Shown here: positions 1-8,599 of the stretch, one piece after another
Numbering within the stretch: position 1 is the stretch's first letter
How the letters are laid out: each line of letters starts with the position of its first letter
Assembly: GCF_000187585.1 (NCBI RefSeq)
Contig: NZ_GL732463.1
Location: 468,432-528,738 of the forward strand
Direction of reading: 5' to 3'
Length of the DNA stretch: 60,307 bases
From: Streptococcus peroris ATCC 700780
GTDB taxonomy: Bacteria; Bacillota; Bacilli; Lactobacillales; Streptococcaceae
Program-made: the position numbers and the translations under genes
The notes under the pieces: model-generated
Database searches by the model: none
What the model was told of the DNA's origin: nothing
Seen by the model: the letters and a program-made list of their open reading frames with translations, nothing else

Positions 1-6
1 AAATAA

Positions 7-40
7 TTTAACCAAGAGTTGTTCACAATTATTGGTTAAA
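7..40. terminator. Inverted repeat, possible terminator of the XRE gene
   Basis: A perfect 9-bp inverted repeat, TTTAACCAA (7-15) and TTGGTTAAA (32-40), has a 16-nt loop. Read on the minus strand it lies about 55 nt past the stop of the small regulator gene and is followed by an AT-rich tract, so it could end that transcript. The long loop and imperfect T-tract make it a weak terminator; it could instead be a protein-binding site. Confidence 0.35.
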
Positions 41-94
41 TAACTTTATTTAGTTGTTTAATTACATTAAATCATTTAACTACCCAAGATGGTA

Positions 95-316
95 TTATTG
101 ATTTTGATTGTAGTCAGGAGTTTCTTCGATAAATTCTACGATATCATTTGGAAGACAATCTAAAATACAACATAGCTTTTCTAATGTCAGTAAAGTTATG
201 TTTTTATTTTTCTTTAAACTATCTAGGGTTTTGTTGTCAATCCCTGATTTTAATAATCTATATTGAGAAATTTCTTTTTTCTTCATCGTATCCCAAAGGG
301 GGCTAAAACTGATAAT
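95..316 (-). CDS. Small XRE/Cro-type (YozG-like) transcriptional regulator
   Basis: A 73-residue protein that is almost entirely one helix-turn-helix domain. It ends in the typical 'LEKLCCILDCLPNDIVEFIEE' region of the small Cro/C1 (YozG-like) regulators; such proteins usually repress their own divergent operon. The start is uncertain. The domain's usual N-terminus (SFSPLW) lies upstream of the first ATG with a suitable position (286). A Shine-Dalgarno AAAGGAG (332-326) is followed 9 nt later by ATT at 316 and immediately by TTG at 325. I use 316 because its spacing is ideal and it preserves the full domain; 286 is the conservative alternative. A TATAAT at 344-339 is its likely -10. The gene diverges from the two membrane-protein genes, with a perfect palindrome between them. 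Confidence 0.7.
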   Translation of the reverse strand: MISFSPLWDTMKKKEISQYRLLKSGIDNKTLDSLKKNKNITLLTLEKLCCILDCLPNDIVEFIEETPDYNQNQ

Positions 317-363
317 CGTTATCAACTCCTTTAACTTAATTATAAGTAAAAAGAGCACTTCTT

Positions 364-389
364 CATATTGTGTATATAACCACAATATG
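364..389. promoter_or_regulatory. Palindromic operator between divergent promoters
   Basis: CATATTGTG (364-372) and CACAATATG (381-389) form a perfect 9-bp inverted repeat around 8 nt. It overlaps the plus-strand promoter and the expected -35 region of the minus-strand regulator gene. It is therefore the likely binding site of the small XRE repressor, which would control both directions. The assignment is inferred from position and symmetry. Confidence 0.65.
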
Positions 390-396
390 TTAAAAT
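368..396 (+). promoter_or_regulatory. Promoter of the two-gene membrane module
   Basis: -35 TTGTGT (368-373) and -10 TAAAAT (391-396) are separated by 17 bp. The palindromic operator lies across the -35 and the spacer. The start codon at 419 is about 15 nt past the predicted transcription start. Confidence 0.6.
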
Positions 397-418
397 AGAT
401 ATGGAAGGAGAAACATAT

Positions 419-1324
419 ATGAATAGAATTATCTCTCAAGATGAGAAGGAATTAGATTATTTTTTAGGGATTATTCCTGAAGAGTTTAAATCAGCAAGTT
501 TTAATGATTGGACAATTTGGGATGCATATGCGAGAGGTAGAATACCTAATAAACGTTGGTCAGAAGTATTTGATAATGGGGAATACCATTCTATGGAAAT
601 CATTACCAAAGAAGGTAAAGCTTATAAATACTACCCAATTGCTAATCCACAACCATACCAGACGGTAATTCAAGAACATGTTTCAACTCTTGAAGAGCCT
701 GAGCGAAGTAGAGAATTGCTCATTGATGCTGCAATTTGGTCAAAACGTATTGAAGAAGCAACGAAGTATTTCTATAATTTAGATAGTAAATATGTTGATT
801 TGATTAATGTTAAACTTAGTGGATTTGGATGGGTTGTTAGGATATTAGGATCGTTGCTTCTAGTAGCCTACAAAGAAAGACTTGGTGAATTTAGTAGCTC
901 TGGCTTGGGTGTTTTAAGTAGACCGTTTGAATATACTGTTTGGATAGCTATGTGGGTCATTCTTTGGTCTCCAATTTATTTTGCTTTTCAACGAGTAAAG
1001 AAGGATAAGCCAAAAGCTGAACAAATTCGACAACTACAAAATGAAGTTACTAAGGCTAGAGATTATTTTATAGGAAAAATAAATTGTCTTCCATTTGTTA
1101 CAGCAAGACAACAAGCCGGGTTAGATGTTCATTATAGTGCTTTTGTATATATGATTAATTTGATAGATCAAGGAAGAGCCTATGATATAGGACAAGCTCA
1201 AAACTTATATGAAGAACTGAAGAGAAATGAGCAATTAAAACAACAGTTCCAAGAGTTACAAAGACAAGTTAGTTACAATAATAAATTGACAACGATCAAT
1301 ACATTTACAAACTTAATGAAATAA
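419..1324 (+). CDS. Uncharacterised protein with two membrane segments and a coiled-coil tail
   Basis: I do not recognise this 301-residue protein. It has a soluble N-terminal part of about 130 residues rich in W, Y and F, two hydrophobic segments (near residues 137-155 and 170-190), then a charged, glutamine-rich tail likely to form a coiled coil near the end (EELKRNEQLKQQFQELQRQV). The ATG at 419 is chosen because AAGGAG (405-410) lies 8 nt upstream; an in-frame ATG at 401 has no such site. It is followed 27 nt later by a second membrane-protein gene with its own Shine-Dalgarno, and the pair probably forms one operon under the divergent XRE regulator. Function is unknown; a membrane-associated accessory or defence role is only a guess from context. 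Confidence 0.75.
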   Translation: MNRIISQDEKELDYFLGIIPEEFKSASFNDWTIWDAYARGRIPNKRWSEVFDNGEYHSMEIITKEGKAYKYYPIANPQPYQTVIQEHVSTLEEPERSRELLIDAAIWSKRIEEATKYFYNLDSKYVDLINVKLSGFGWVVRILGSLLLVAYKERLGEFSSSGLGVLSRPFEYTVWIAMWVILWSPIYFAFQRVKKDKPKAEQIRQLQNEVTKARDYFIGKINCLPFVTARQQAGLDVHYSAFVYMINLIDQGRAYDIGQAQNLYEELKRNEQLKQQFQELQRQVSYNNKLTTINTFTNLMK

Positions 1325-1351
1325 TGGATGAAAAACTAAAGGAGAACTATT

Positions 1352-1783
1352 ATGTCTAGAAAACCAAAGTATCAACGAGATTACGAAGAAACAATGGAAG
1401 GAATGTGGTGGGGAGTTGCAGTATTTATTGGTGCAATGTACTTCTTGGTTAAAGTAACTTATTACATCGCATTACCATTTTATGTTCTGTTTACTCATTT
1501 ATTTGAAGAAAAATTTCAACAAAAGGAATACCTAAATTGGATGAGATTTTTACCTTTTACTTGGTTTATTACAGGAGAGACAAAGGAGATGCGACGTGCA
1601 GCTGTAAGTAGTGTATTGCTCCCTATCGTTCTACCTCTATTTTTACTATTTAATCATCTATTTAATAGTAAAGCAATCGGTGATGGGTTTGCAATTTTTA
1701 TCTTTATTCTATTTGGTTTAAGTGTAGGTAGTATTATCGGTACTTATAAAAATTACCAATTTTCAAAAAAACATATAAGATAA
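1352..1783 (+). CDS. Uncharacterised small membrane protein
   Basis: A 143-residue protein with an acidic/basic N-terminus and about four hydrophobic segments (near residues 18-50, 63-75, 84-103 and 112-132), ending in a basic tail (YQFSKKHIR). AAAGGAG lies just upstream of the ATG. It is the second gene of the module starting at 419 and is followed by an intrinsic terminator. No enzymatic motif is visible and I do not recognise the family. Confidence 0.75.
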   Translation: MSRKPKYQRDYEETMEGMWWGVAVFIGAMYFLVKVTYYIALPFYVLFTHLFEEKFQQKEYLNWMRFLPFTWFITGETKEMRRAAVSSVLLPIVLPLFLLFNHLFNSKAIGDGFAIFIFILFGLSVGSIIGTYKNYQFSKKHIR

Positions 1784-1867
1784 ATTCTTTATACTGTAAA
1801 AATTAACAATAGTTAAATTTTAAAAATTGTGGCATTTAAAAGCAAATTATAAAATTTTTGGCAGATA

Positions 1868-1903
1868 AACTCAGGTAACTATAGAACTACCTGAGTTTTT
1901 TAT
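1868..1903 (+). terminator. Intrinsic terminator of the membrane module
   Basis: AACTCAGGTA (1868-1877) pairs perfectly with TACCTGAGTT (1888-1897), followed by a T-run. It ends the two-gene unit. The rest of the 317-bp gap to lctO holds the lctO promoter and a cre-like site. Confidence 0.85.
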
Positions 1904-2024
1904 CTAATGGAAGATTTATAACAATAGTTCCTGTTTAGAGTAGGATAGGTGGTGAATCTGTATCTTCTTTACTTTTTAGTTCTAAGGCTGTTTACCTTTA
2001 TTATGAAATTTCCAGGCAAATGTT

Positions 2025-2053
2025 TTGAAAAGATCATGAAGAAGAGTTAAGAT
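2025..2053 (+). promoter_or_regulatory. lctO promoter
   Basis: -35 TTGAAA (2025-2030) and -10 TAAGAT (2048-2053), 17-bp spacer. Predicted transcription start near 2060, giving a 40-nt leader. Confidence 0.6.
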
Positions 2054-2069
2054 ATTTATGTAAGAAGAA

Positions 2070-2081
2070 GTAAACGCTTAC
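2070..2081. promoter_or_regulatory. Candidate cre (CcpA) site of lctO
   Basis: GTAAACGCTTAC is a near-palindrome matching the catabolite-responsive core (AARCGYTT). It lies about 10 bp downstream of the predicted transcription start, where CcpA binding would block transcription. Confidence 0.5.
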
Positions 2082-2100
2082 TCAACAAGGAGGATATTTT

Positions 2101-3237
2101 ATGTCATATAAAACAAGCAATGCAGAAGGACCTGTAGATTTCATTAACACCTACGATTTGGAGCCTATGGCGCAGCAAGTTATTCCAAAGGCAGCATTTG
2201 GTTATATCGCTAGTGGAGCGGAAGATACCTTTACTTTACGGGAGAATATCCGTGCCTTTAACCACAAACTCATCGTTCCGCATACGCTTTGTGATGTGGA
2301 AAATCCAAGTACAGAGATTGAATTTGCTGGTGAAAAACTATCTTCACCCATCATTATGGCTCCAGTTGCAGCTCATAAATTAGCCAATGAACAAGGGGAA
2401 GTGGCTACTGCGCGTGGTGTACATGAGTTTGGTTCCCTCTATACTACAAGCTCCTACTCTACAGTTGATCTGCCAGAAATTACGGAAGCACTTCAAGGGA
2501 CTCCTCATTGGTTCCAATTTTACTTTAGTAAAGATGATGGGATTAACCGCCACATTATGGATCGCGTGAAGGCAGAAGGTTATAAAGCGATCGTCTTAAC
2601 GGCAGATGCAACCGTGGGGGGCAATCGTGAAGTTGATAAACGTAATGGTTTTGTCTTCCCAGTTGGGATGCCAATCGTTGAGGAATACTTGCCAGAGGGT
2701 GCTGGTAAGTCAATGGACTTTGTCTACAAATCAGCTAAACAACGCCTCTCTCCACGAGATGTAGAATTTATCGCTGAATACTCTGGACTCCCAGTTTATG
2801 TGAAGGGGCCTCAATGCCGTGAAGATGTTGAACGTTCTCTTGCTGCGGGTGCATCTGGTATCTGGGTAACCAACCACGGTGGACGTCAAATCGATGGTGG
2901 CCCAGCCGCCTTTGACTCACTTCAAGAAGTAGCAGAAGCAGTTGATAAACGTGTACCAATTGTTTTTGACTCTGGTATTCGTCGTGGTCAACATGTCTTT
3001 AAAGCCTTGGCTTCAGGAGCAGACTTGGTAGCAATTGGGCGTCCTGTTATTTATGGTTTGGCTCTTGGTGGTAGTGTTGGTGTCCGTCAAGTATTTGAGC
3101 ACTTGAATGCAGAATTGAAGACAGTCATGCAGTTATCTGGAACACAAACTATTGAAGATGTGAAACACTTCAAACTTCGTCACAATCCATACAATCCAAC
3201 TTTCCCAGTTGATCCTCGTGACTTAAAATTGTATTGA
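2101..3237 (+). CDS. lctO: L-lactate oxidase
   Basis: FMN-dependent oxidase of 378 residues that converts L-lactate and O2 to pyruvate and H2O2 in the cytoplasm. It belongs to the alpha-hydroxy-acid oxidase TIM-barrel family. Visible features include the FMN-contacting 'MAPVAAHK' strand near residue 83, the active-site motif NHGGRQ with the catalytic base His259 and substrate-binding Arg262, and the FMN-phosphate region DSGIRRG...GADLVAIGRP near residues 291-315. An AAGGAGG ribosome site lies just before the ATG. The gene is monocistronic, with its own promoter, a cre-like site and a terminator at 3246. Its product pyruvate feeds SpxB, encoded 3.6 kb downstream, so both H2O2 sources are close together. 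Confidence 0.95.
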   Translation: MSYKTSNAEGPVDFINTYDLEPMAQQVIPKAAFGYIASGAEDTFTLRENIRAFNHKLIVPHTLCDVENPSTEIEFAGEKLSSPIIMAPVAAHKLANEQGEVATARGVHEFGSLYTTSSYSTVDLPEITEALQGTPHWFQFYFSKDDGINRHIMDRVKAEGYKAIVLTADATVGGNREVDKRNGFVFPVGMPIVEEYLPEGAGKSMDFVYKSAKQRLSPRDVEFIAEYSGLPVYVKGPQCREDVERSLAAGASGIWVTNHGGRQIDGGPAAFDSLQEVAEAVDKRVPIVFDSGIRRGQHVFKALASGADLVAIGRPVIYGLALGGSVGVRQVFEHLNAELKTVMQLSGTQTIEDVKHFKLRHNPYNPTFPVDPRDLKLY

Positions 3238-3245
3238 TAAAGTAG

Positions 3246-3273
3246 AAAACCTCCACTCCAAGTGGAGGTTTTT
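3246..3273 (+). terminator. lctO terminator
   Basis: AAAACCTCCACT (3246-3257) and AGTGGAGGTTTT (3261-3272) form a perfect 12-bp stem with a 3-nt loop, ending in T residues. Confidence 0.9.
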
Positions 3274-3382
3274 GAGTTATGTCTTTGTAAACATGAAAGA
3301 GAGTTTAACAAGTGAACTTAACGAGTATATAAGAAAAAATTTTAATACATTTTAAATTATTTTAAAATTTTTAGGAAATTTA

Positions 3383-3460
3383 GTTGACAAATGTAGATTT
3401 TAGGAGTATAGTAATAATTGTGATTGACAAATGTAGATTTTGGAGGAGATGATTATGCAG
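3383..3460 (+). repeat. Upstream copy of the duplicated copY promoter-operator
   Basis: This segment matches 3515-3592 with a 132-bp offset. It holds two CopY-type boxes (GACAAATGTA at 3386-3395 and 3426-3435, 40 bp apart), a promoter TTGACA (3384-3389)-17 bp-TATAGT (3407-3412), a GGAGGAG ribosome site and an ATG. After that ATG the sequence diverges from copY and reads only five codons (M-Q-M-F-W) before TAA. It looks like a tandem duplicate whose coding part was lost. Confidence 0.75.
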
Positions 3461-3514
3461 ATGTTTTGGTAAATTTGTAATGAGGAGAAAAAAGCAGAAT
3501 GTATTAACTTTATA

Positions 3515-3567
3515 GTTGACAAATGTAAATTTTCAGAGTATACTCATATTTATAATTTACAAATGTA
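3515..3567 (+). promoter_or_regulatory. copY promoter with two cop boxes
   Basis: TTGACA (3516-3521)-17 bp-TATACT (3539-3544). CopY boxes are GACAAATGTA (3518-3527), overlapping the -35, and TACAAATGTA (3558-3567), both matching the family consensus KACANNTGTA. Without copper, CopY bound here would block the promoter. Confidence 0.85.
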
Positions 3568-3586
3568 GATTTTGGAGGAGATAATC

Positions 3587-3982
3587 ATGCAAATTTCAGA
3601 TGCAGAATGGCAGGTCATGAAGATTATCTGGATGCAGGGAGAACAGACAAGCACTGATCTTATAAAAGTATTAGAAAAAAGATTCAGCTGGTCCAAGTCC
3701 ACGATCCAGACACTTTTGGCCCGTTTGGTGGAGAAAGAATGTTTGACTCGGGAGAAGCAGGGCAAGTCCTTTGTCTATTCGGCCCTTTTAACGCTAGATG
3801 ATAGTAGGGGCTTAATGGTTCAGGATATCAAAGACAAGCTTTGTTCTCGAAGAATAAAGCTCTTGCTAGCTGATTTGATTGAAGAATGTGACTTTACGCT
3901 TGCAGATCTTAATCAGCTGCAGCAGGTCCTGGAAGAAAAGAAAGCAGAGGCTGTCGAAACAGTCCCTTGCAATTGTATGTAA
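3587..3982 (+). CDS. copY: CopY copper-responsive repressor
   Basis: A 131-residue BlaI/MecI/CopY-family winged-helix repressor of the copper operon. DNA-binding residues occupy about 1-70, followed by a dimerisation helix and a cysteine-containing tail. The tail ends with a single CxC (Cys128-Asn-Cys130) one residue before the stop; enterococcal CopY, as I remember it, continues to a second CxC. Cys52 is also present, a pattern I recall for pneumococcal CopY. I start at the ATG at 3587, 6 nt after GGAGGAG, rather than an upstream in-frame TTG at 3572. It is first in copY-cupA-copA and autoregulated through the cop boxes upstream. Confidence 0.95.
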   Translation: MQISDAEWQVMKIIWMQGEQTSTDLIKVLEKRFSWSKSTIQTLLARLVEKECLTREKQGKSFVYSALLTLDDSRGLMVQDIKDKLCSRRIKLLLADLIEECDFTLADLNQLQQVLEEKKAEAVETVPCNCM

Positions 3983-4000
3983 TAGAAAGAAGGAATTTCA

Positions 4001-4372
4001 ATGTTTGGATTGTTAATTAGTATTGTTTGTTTACTTGGGGTTGCTTTTATTGCTTGGTGGTTCTTTGCAGAGCATGAAAAGGTAAGCGGCCAAGCTCATC
4101 AGAAATCAGGTTATCAAGAAATTGAAGTCGAAGTCATGGGGGGCTATTCGCCTGAAACCATTGTCCTGAAAAAGAATGTTCCTGCCCGGATCATCTTTAA
4201 TCGCAAGGATCCATCTTCATGCCTGGCTCAAGTGATCTTTCCAGATTTTGGCGTTCATGAAGATTTGCCTTTAGGTGAAAAACATGTCATTGAAATTACG
4301 CCAGAAAAAGCGGGCGAATATGGGTTTTCATGTGGAATGAACATGATGCATGGTCAAATGATTGTGGAATAA
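4001..4372 (+). CDS. cupA: CupA membrane-anchored copper chaperone
   Basis: A 123-residue protein with an N-terminal hydrophobic anchor (residues 3-23) and an extracytoplasmic or membrane-facing cupredoxin domain. Likely Cu(I) ligands are the Cys in PSSC and the C-terminal cluster CGMNMMHG (one Cys and several Met). In pneumococcus CupA binds Cu(I) and passes it to CopA for export. The gene lies 18 nt after copY and 10 nt before copA; copA's N-terminal domain is homologous, repeating the layout SGC...CGMKM. Confidence 0.9.
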   Translation: MFGLLISIVCLLGVAFIAWWFFAEHEKVSGQAHQKSGYQEIEVEVMGGYSPETIVLKKNVPARIIFNRKDPSSCLAQVIFPDFGVHEDLPLGEKHVIEITPEKAGEYGFSCGMNMMHGQMIVE

Positions 4373-4382
4373 AGGAGTAGGT

Positions 4383-6605
4383 ATGGTAGAAAAACAAAAA
4401 GCAGTTGTGGAAAACGGAGTGCAAAAGATCCGTATTACAGCAGAAAAGGGCTATAGTCCCAAAGAATTTCAACTTCAAAAAGGGATCCCTGCTGAAATCA
4501 CCTTCCATCGGGTCAATCCTTCCGGCTGTTACAAGGAAATTTTGTTTGAAGATCAGGGGATTTTAGAGCCTTTGGAAGTCGGTGTGGATAAGGTGATATC
4601 CTTTACCCCGACAGAAACAGGGGACTTTGAGTTTTCATGTGGAATGAAGATGCAAAAGGGTTCCTACACGGTTGTGGAAAAACGCCGTCGTGTCTTAGGT
4701 TTACTGGGTCGCTTTTGGATTACTAGTATCTTTACCCTTCCTTTATTGATCTTGATGATCGGGATGTGGGCAGGACTTGTATCCCATCCAGTCAATCGCT
4801 GGGGGACTTTTCTAGCGACAACGCCGATCATGTTGGTAGCAGGAGTACCTTTTATCAAGAGTGCCTGGGCCTCATTTAAGAAGCACCATTCCAATATGGA
4901 TACCTTGGTAGCTCTTGGAACCCTGGTAGCCTATGTCTATAGTGTATTTGCGCTTTTTACTGGTCAGCCAGTATACTTTGAGGCTGCGGGTTTTATCATC
5001 TTCTTTATCCTCTTAGGGCAAATCTTTGAAGAACGGATGCGTAACAATGCCTCCGAGGCTGTGGAAAAGTTGTTGGATTTGCAGGCAAAAACGGCTCAAG
5101 TTCTCCGTGATGGGAACTATGTCGAGGTGGCGGCAGAAGATATCCAAATTGATGACTTGATTCGGGTCCGTCCTGGGGAAAAGATTGCGGTTGATGGGAC
5201 GATTGTAGAAGGAAGTACGACCATTGATGAGTCGATGGTGACAGGTGAAAGCTTGCCTGTGGAAAAATCAGTTGGTGATGCAGTTATCGGCTCCACTATC
5301 AACAGCAATGGGACCATTCTCTTTAAGGCTGAAAAAGTCGGTAGTGAGACCCTCTTATCTCAAATTGTGGACTTTGTCAAAATGGCCCAATCCAGTCGTG
5401 CTCCTATTCAAGATTTGACGGATAAGATTTCAGGTATCTTTGTTCCAGCAGTGACGATTTTGGCCATTGTGACTTTCTGGGTTTGGTCCGTGCTTTTGGG
5501 AGCATCGCTTCAAGAGGCCATGCTCTATGCAGTCTCTGTCCTCATTATTGCCTGTCCTTGTGCCCTTGGTTTAGCAACCCCAACAGCCCTCATGGTCGGA
5601 ACCGGCCGTAGTGCCAAGATGGGGGTTCTGATTAAAAATGGAACAGTTCTTCAAGAAGTGCAAAAGATTCAAACCGTTGTGTTTGATAAGACAGGGACCA
5701 TTACCATTGGCCAACCACTTGTAACCGATGTTGTAGGAGATGAAGCGCGTGTCTTGACACTGGCTGCTAGTCTTGAAACTTTTTCAGAACACCCACTAGC
5801 CCAAGCGGTGTTATCACAAGCAGAAGAAAAAGGTTTGGTGTTATCCCCTGTGGAAAACTTCCAAGCGATTGAAGGAAAAGGGGTCCAAGGTCAGATCGAC
5901 CAGCAGTTGGTGACCTTGGGAAATGGCAAACTTCATGACGGGACAGCGATGGATCCGGAGCTTGAAAAACGGATGGTAGAGTTGCAAGAGCAGGCCAAAA
6001 CAGTGATCAGTTTGTCTGTGGATGGGCAAGTGATTGGCTTGATTGCCATTCAAGATGCTCCAAAGGCCAGCTCAAAAGAAGCGATCAAAAAGCTCAGAGA
6101 ACGGGGCTTGAAAACGGTCATGTTAACGGGGGATAATGAACGGGTGGCCCAAGCTATTGCTAAGCAAGTGGGAATTGATACCGTCATTGCTGATGTCCTT
6201 CCTCAAGAAAAAGCTAGCGCCATCCAAAAACTGCAAGAAACTAGCAAGGTCGCGTTTGTTGGAGATGGGATCAATGATGCTCCAGCTCTCTCGATCGCGG
6301 ATGTGGGGATCGCTATGGGATCTGGAACGGATATTGCGATCGAGTCCGGTGGCATCGTGCTCACGCAAAATGATTTGCTTGGCGTTGTGCGCGCCTTTGA
6401 CATGAGTCAAAGGACCTTCCGCAGGATCTTACTCAATCTCTTCTGGGCCTCTATCTACAATATCCTTGGGCTTCCAATTGCTGCTGGAGTCTTTGTAGGA
6501 CTGGGATTGACCCTCAATCCAGAACTTGCAGGATTGGCCATGGCCTTTAGTTCAGTATCTGTTTTAATTAGCTCTCTCATGCTTAATTTTACTAAAGTCG
6601 ATTAA
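4383..6605 (+). CDS. copA: CopA Cu(I)-exporting P1B-type ATPase
   Basis: A 740-residue membrane ATPase that exports Cu(I). In place of the usual HMA metal-binding domain it has an N-terminal cupredoxin-like domain (about residues 1-100) resembling CupA. Then come transmembrane helices, the actuator motif TGES, the transport motif CPC (Cys391, Cys393), the phosphorylation motif DKTG (Asp435), the P1B-type HP motif (SEHPLA) and GDGINDAP (near residue 628), plus two C-terminal helices. The start at 4383 follows AAAGGAG; an in-frame ATG at 4362 lies inside cupA and lacks a site. It is the last gene of the operon and is followed by a terminator. Confidence 0.95.
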   Translation: MVEKQKAVVENGVQKIRITAEKGYSPKEFQLQKGIPAEITFHRVNPSGCYKEILFEDQGILEPLEVGVDKVISFTPTETGDFEFSCGMKMQKGSYTVVEKRRRVLGLLGRFWITSIFTLPLLILMIGMWAGLVSHPVNRWGTFLATTPIMLVAGVPFIKSAWASFKKHHSNMDTLVALGTLVAYVYSVFALFTGQPVYFEAAGFIIFFILLGQIFEERMRNNASEAVEKLLDLQAKTAQVLRDGNYVEVAAEDIQIDDLIRVRPGEKIAVDGTIVEGSTTIDESMVTGESLPVEKSVGDAVIGSTINSNGTILFKAEKVGSETLLSQIVDFVKMAQSSRAPIQDLTDKISGIFVPAVTILAIVTFWVWSVLLGASLQEAMLYAVSVLIIACPCALGLATPTALMVGTGRSAKMGVLIKNGTVLQEVQKIQTVVFDKTGTITIGQPLVTDVVGDEARVLTLAASLETFSEHPLAQAVLSQAEEKGLVLSPVENFQAIEGKGVQGQIDQQLVTLGNGKLHDGTAMDPELEKRMVELQEQAKTVISLSVDGQVIGLIAIQDAPKASSKEAIKKLRERGLKTVMLTGDNERVAQAIAKQVGIDTVIADVLPQEKASAIQKLQETSKVAFVGDGINDAPALSIADVGIAMGSGTDIAIESGGIVLTQNDLLGVVRAFDMSQRTFRRILLNLFWASIYNILGLPIAAGVFVGLGLTLNPELAGLAMAFSSVSVLISSLMLNFTKVD

Positions 6606-6629
6606 AAAGGCGGTCTTAACCGCTTTTTT
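6606..6629 (+). terminator. Copper operon terminator
   Basis: GCGGT (6610-6614) and ACCGC (6619-6623) with flanking A-run and T-run form a short stem directly after the copA stop. Confidence 0.75.
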
Positions 6630-6771
6630 CTATTCTAAAACAGATTTTCGAAACGCTTCCAAACTGTACTGTAATAGAGAATGAAAGTTTCTGAGCAAAT
6701 TCTTATGAATCTGAAAACAAATGTGATAAATTAGGATTGTAAATTTACTGAATCGTTTTCAAGTAACATAT

Positions 6772-6783
6772 AAAAGCGCTTTT
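6772..6783. promoter_or_regulatory. Candidate cre (CcpA) site of spxB
   Basis: AAAAGCGCTTTT is a perfect 12-bp palindrome with the cre core, 38 bp before the spxB start codon. A weaker cre-like string, GAAACGCTTCC, lies near 6650. CcpA control of spxB is known in streptococci; this site is assigned by pattern only. Confidence 0.5.
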
Positions 6784-6820
6784 TGTAAATGACAATATTA
6801 ATTTAAGGAGAGTTATACTT

Positions 6821-8596
6821 ATGACTCAAGGAAAAATTACTGCATCTGCAGCGATGCTTAATGTATTGAAAACCTGGGGCGTAGATACTATCTACGGTAT
6901 TCCATCAGGAACACTTAGCTCCCTCATGGACGCTTTGGCTGAAGACAAAGATATCCGTTTCTTGCAAGTTCGTCACGAAGAAACTGGTGCTCTTGCAGCG
7001 GTTATGCAAGCTAAATTTGGTGGCTCTATCGGGGTTGCAGTTGGTTCAGGTGGACCTGGTGCGACTCACTTGATCAATGGTGTTTACGATGCAGCTATGG
7101 ATAACACTCCATTTCTTGCTATTCTTGGATCACGTCCAGTTAACGAGTTGAACTTGGATGCTTTCCAAGAATTGAACCAAAACCCAATGTACAACGGTAT
7201 CGCTGTTTACAACAAACGTGTAGCTTACGCAGAACAATTGCCAAAAGTCATTGACGAAGCTTGCCGTGCAGCTGTTTCTAAAAAAGGTCCAGCTGTTGTT
7301 GAAATCCCAGTAAACTTCGGTTTCCAAGAAATCGACGAAAACTCATACTACGGTTCAGGTTCATACGAACGTTCATTCATCGCTCCTGCTTTGAACGAAA
7401 CTGAAATTGACAAAGCTGTTGAAATCTTGAACAATGCTGAACGTCCAGTTATCTATGCTGGTTACGGTGGTGTTAAAGCTGGTGAAGTGATCACTGAATT
7501 GTCACGTAAAATCAAAGCACCGATCATCACAACTGGTAAAAACTTCGAAGCGTTCGAATGGAACTACGAAGGTTTGACAGGTTCTGCTTACCGTGTTGGT
7601 TGGAAACCAGCCAACGAAGTGGTCTTTGAAGCAGACACAGTTCTTTTCCTTGGTTCAAACTTCCCATTTGCTGAAGTTTACGAAGCATTCAAGAACACTG
7701 AAAAATTCATCCAAGTGGATATCGACCCTTACAAACTTGGTAAACGTCACGCCCTTGACGCTTCAATCCTTGGTGATGCAGGTCAAGCAGCTAAAGCTAT
7801 CTTTGATAAAGTAAACCCAGTTGAGTCTACTCCATGGTGGCGTGCAAACGTGAAGAACAACCAAAACTGGCGCGATTACATGAACAAACTCGAAGGTAAA
7901 ACTGAGGGTGAATTGCAATTGTATCAAGTTTACAATGCAATCAACAAACATGCTGATCAAGACGCTATTTACTCAATCGACGTAGGTGACACTACTCAAA
8001 CATCTACTCGTCACCTTCACATGACACCTAAGAACATGTGGCGTACATCTCCACTCTTTGCGACAATGGGTATTGCCCTTCCTGGTGGTATCGCTGCTAA
8101 GAAAGACAATCCAGATCGCCAAGTATGGAACATCATGGGTGACGGTGCATTCAACATGTGCTACCCAGACGTTATCACAAACGTTCAATACGACCTTCCA
8201 GTTATCAACGTTGTCTTCTCAAATGGTAAATATGCCTTCATCAAGGACAAATACGAAGACACAAACAAACACTTGTTTGGTTGTGACTTCTCTAATGCTG
8301 ACTATGCGAAAATCGCTGAAGCGCAAGGTGCTGTAGGATTTACAGTTGACCGTATCGAAGATATCGATGCTGTTGTTGCAGAAGCTGTGAAACTCAACAA
8401 AGAAGGTAAAACTGTTGTTATCGATGCTCATATCACTCCACATCGTCCACTTCCAGTAGAAGTACTTGAGTTGGATCCAAAACAACACTCAGAAGAAGCT
8501 ATCAAAGCCTTCAAGGAAAAATACGAAGCAGAAGAACTCGTACCATTCCGCCTCTTCTTGGAAGAAGAAGGATTGCAATCACGCGCAATCAAATAA
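6821..8596 (+). CDS. spxB: Pyruvate oxidase SpxB
   Basis: A 591-residue TPP- and FAD-dependent oxidase converting pyruvate, phosphate and O2 to acetyl phosphate, CO2 and H2O2; it is the main peroxide source of Mitis-group streptococci. The three-domain TPP-enzyme layout is clear: the N-terminal PYR domain with catalytic Glu in RHEETGA, the central FAD domain, and the C-terminal PP domain with the TPP/Mg motif GDGAFNM (Asp441) through to [10 protein letters not shown]. The ribosome site AAGGAG lies 11 nt before the ATG. Codon use is strongly biased to preferred codons (AAC, GAA, CGT, GGT), as for very highly expressed genes. It is monocistronic with a cre-like palindrome upstream and hairpins downstream. 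Confidence 0.97.
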   Translation: MTQGKITASAAMLNVLKTWGVDTIYGIPSGTLSSLMDALAEDKDIRFLQVRHEETGALAAVMQAKFGGSIGVAVGSGGPGATHLINGVYDAAMDNTPFLAILGSRPVNELNLDAFQELNQNPMYNGIAVYNKRVAYAEQLPKVIDEACRAAVSKKGPAVVEIPVNFGFQEIDENSYYGSGSYERSFIAPALNETEIDKAVEILNNAERPVIYAGYGGVKAGEVITELSRKIKAPIITTGKNFEAFEWNYEGLTGSAYRVGWKPANEVVFEADTVLFLGSNFPFAEVYEAFKNTEKFIQVDIDPYKLGKRHALDASILGDAGQAAKAIFDKVNPVESTPWWRANVKNNQNWRDYMNKLEGKTEGELQLYQVYNAINKHADQDAIYSIDVGDTTQTSTRHLHMTPKNMWRTSPLFATMGIALPGGIAAKKDNPDRQVWNIMGDGAFNMCYPDVITNVQYDLPVINVVFSNGKYAFIKDKYEDTNKHLFGCDFSNADYAKIAEAQGAVGFTVDRIEDIDAVVAEAVKLNKEGKTVVIDAHITPHRPLPVEVLELDPKQHSEEAIKAFKEKYEAEELVPFRLFLEEEGLQSRAIK

Positions 8597-8599
8597 TTC

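Noticed and set aside
3453..3470. Five-codon ORF (M-Q-M-F-W) after the upstream copY promoter as a functional leader peptide
   Set aside because: It is most simply the remnant of a duplicated copY start; no attenuator hairpin follows it. Kept only as part of the duplication finding.
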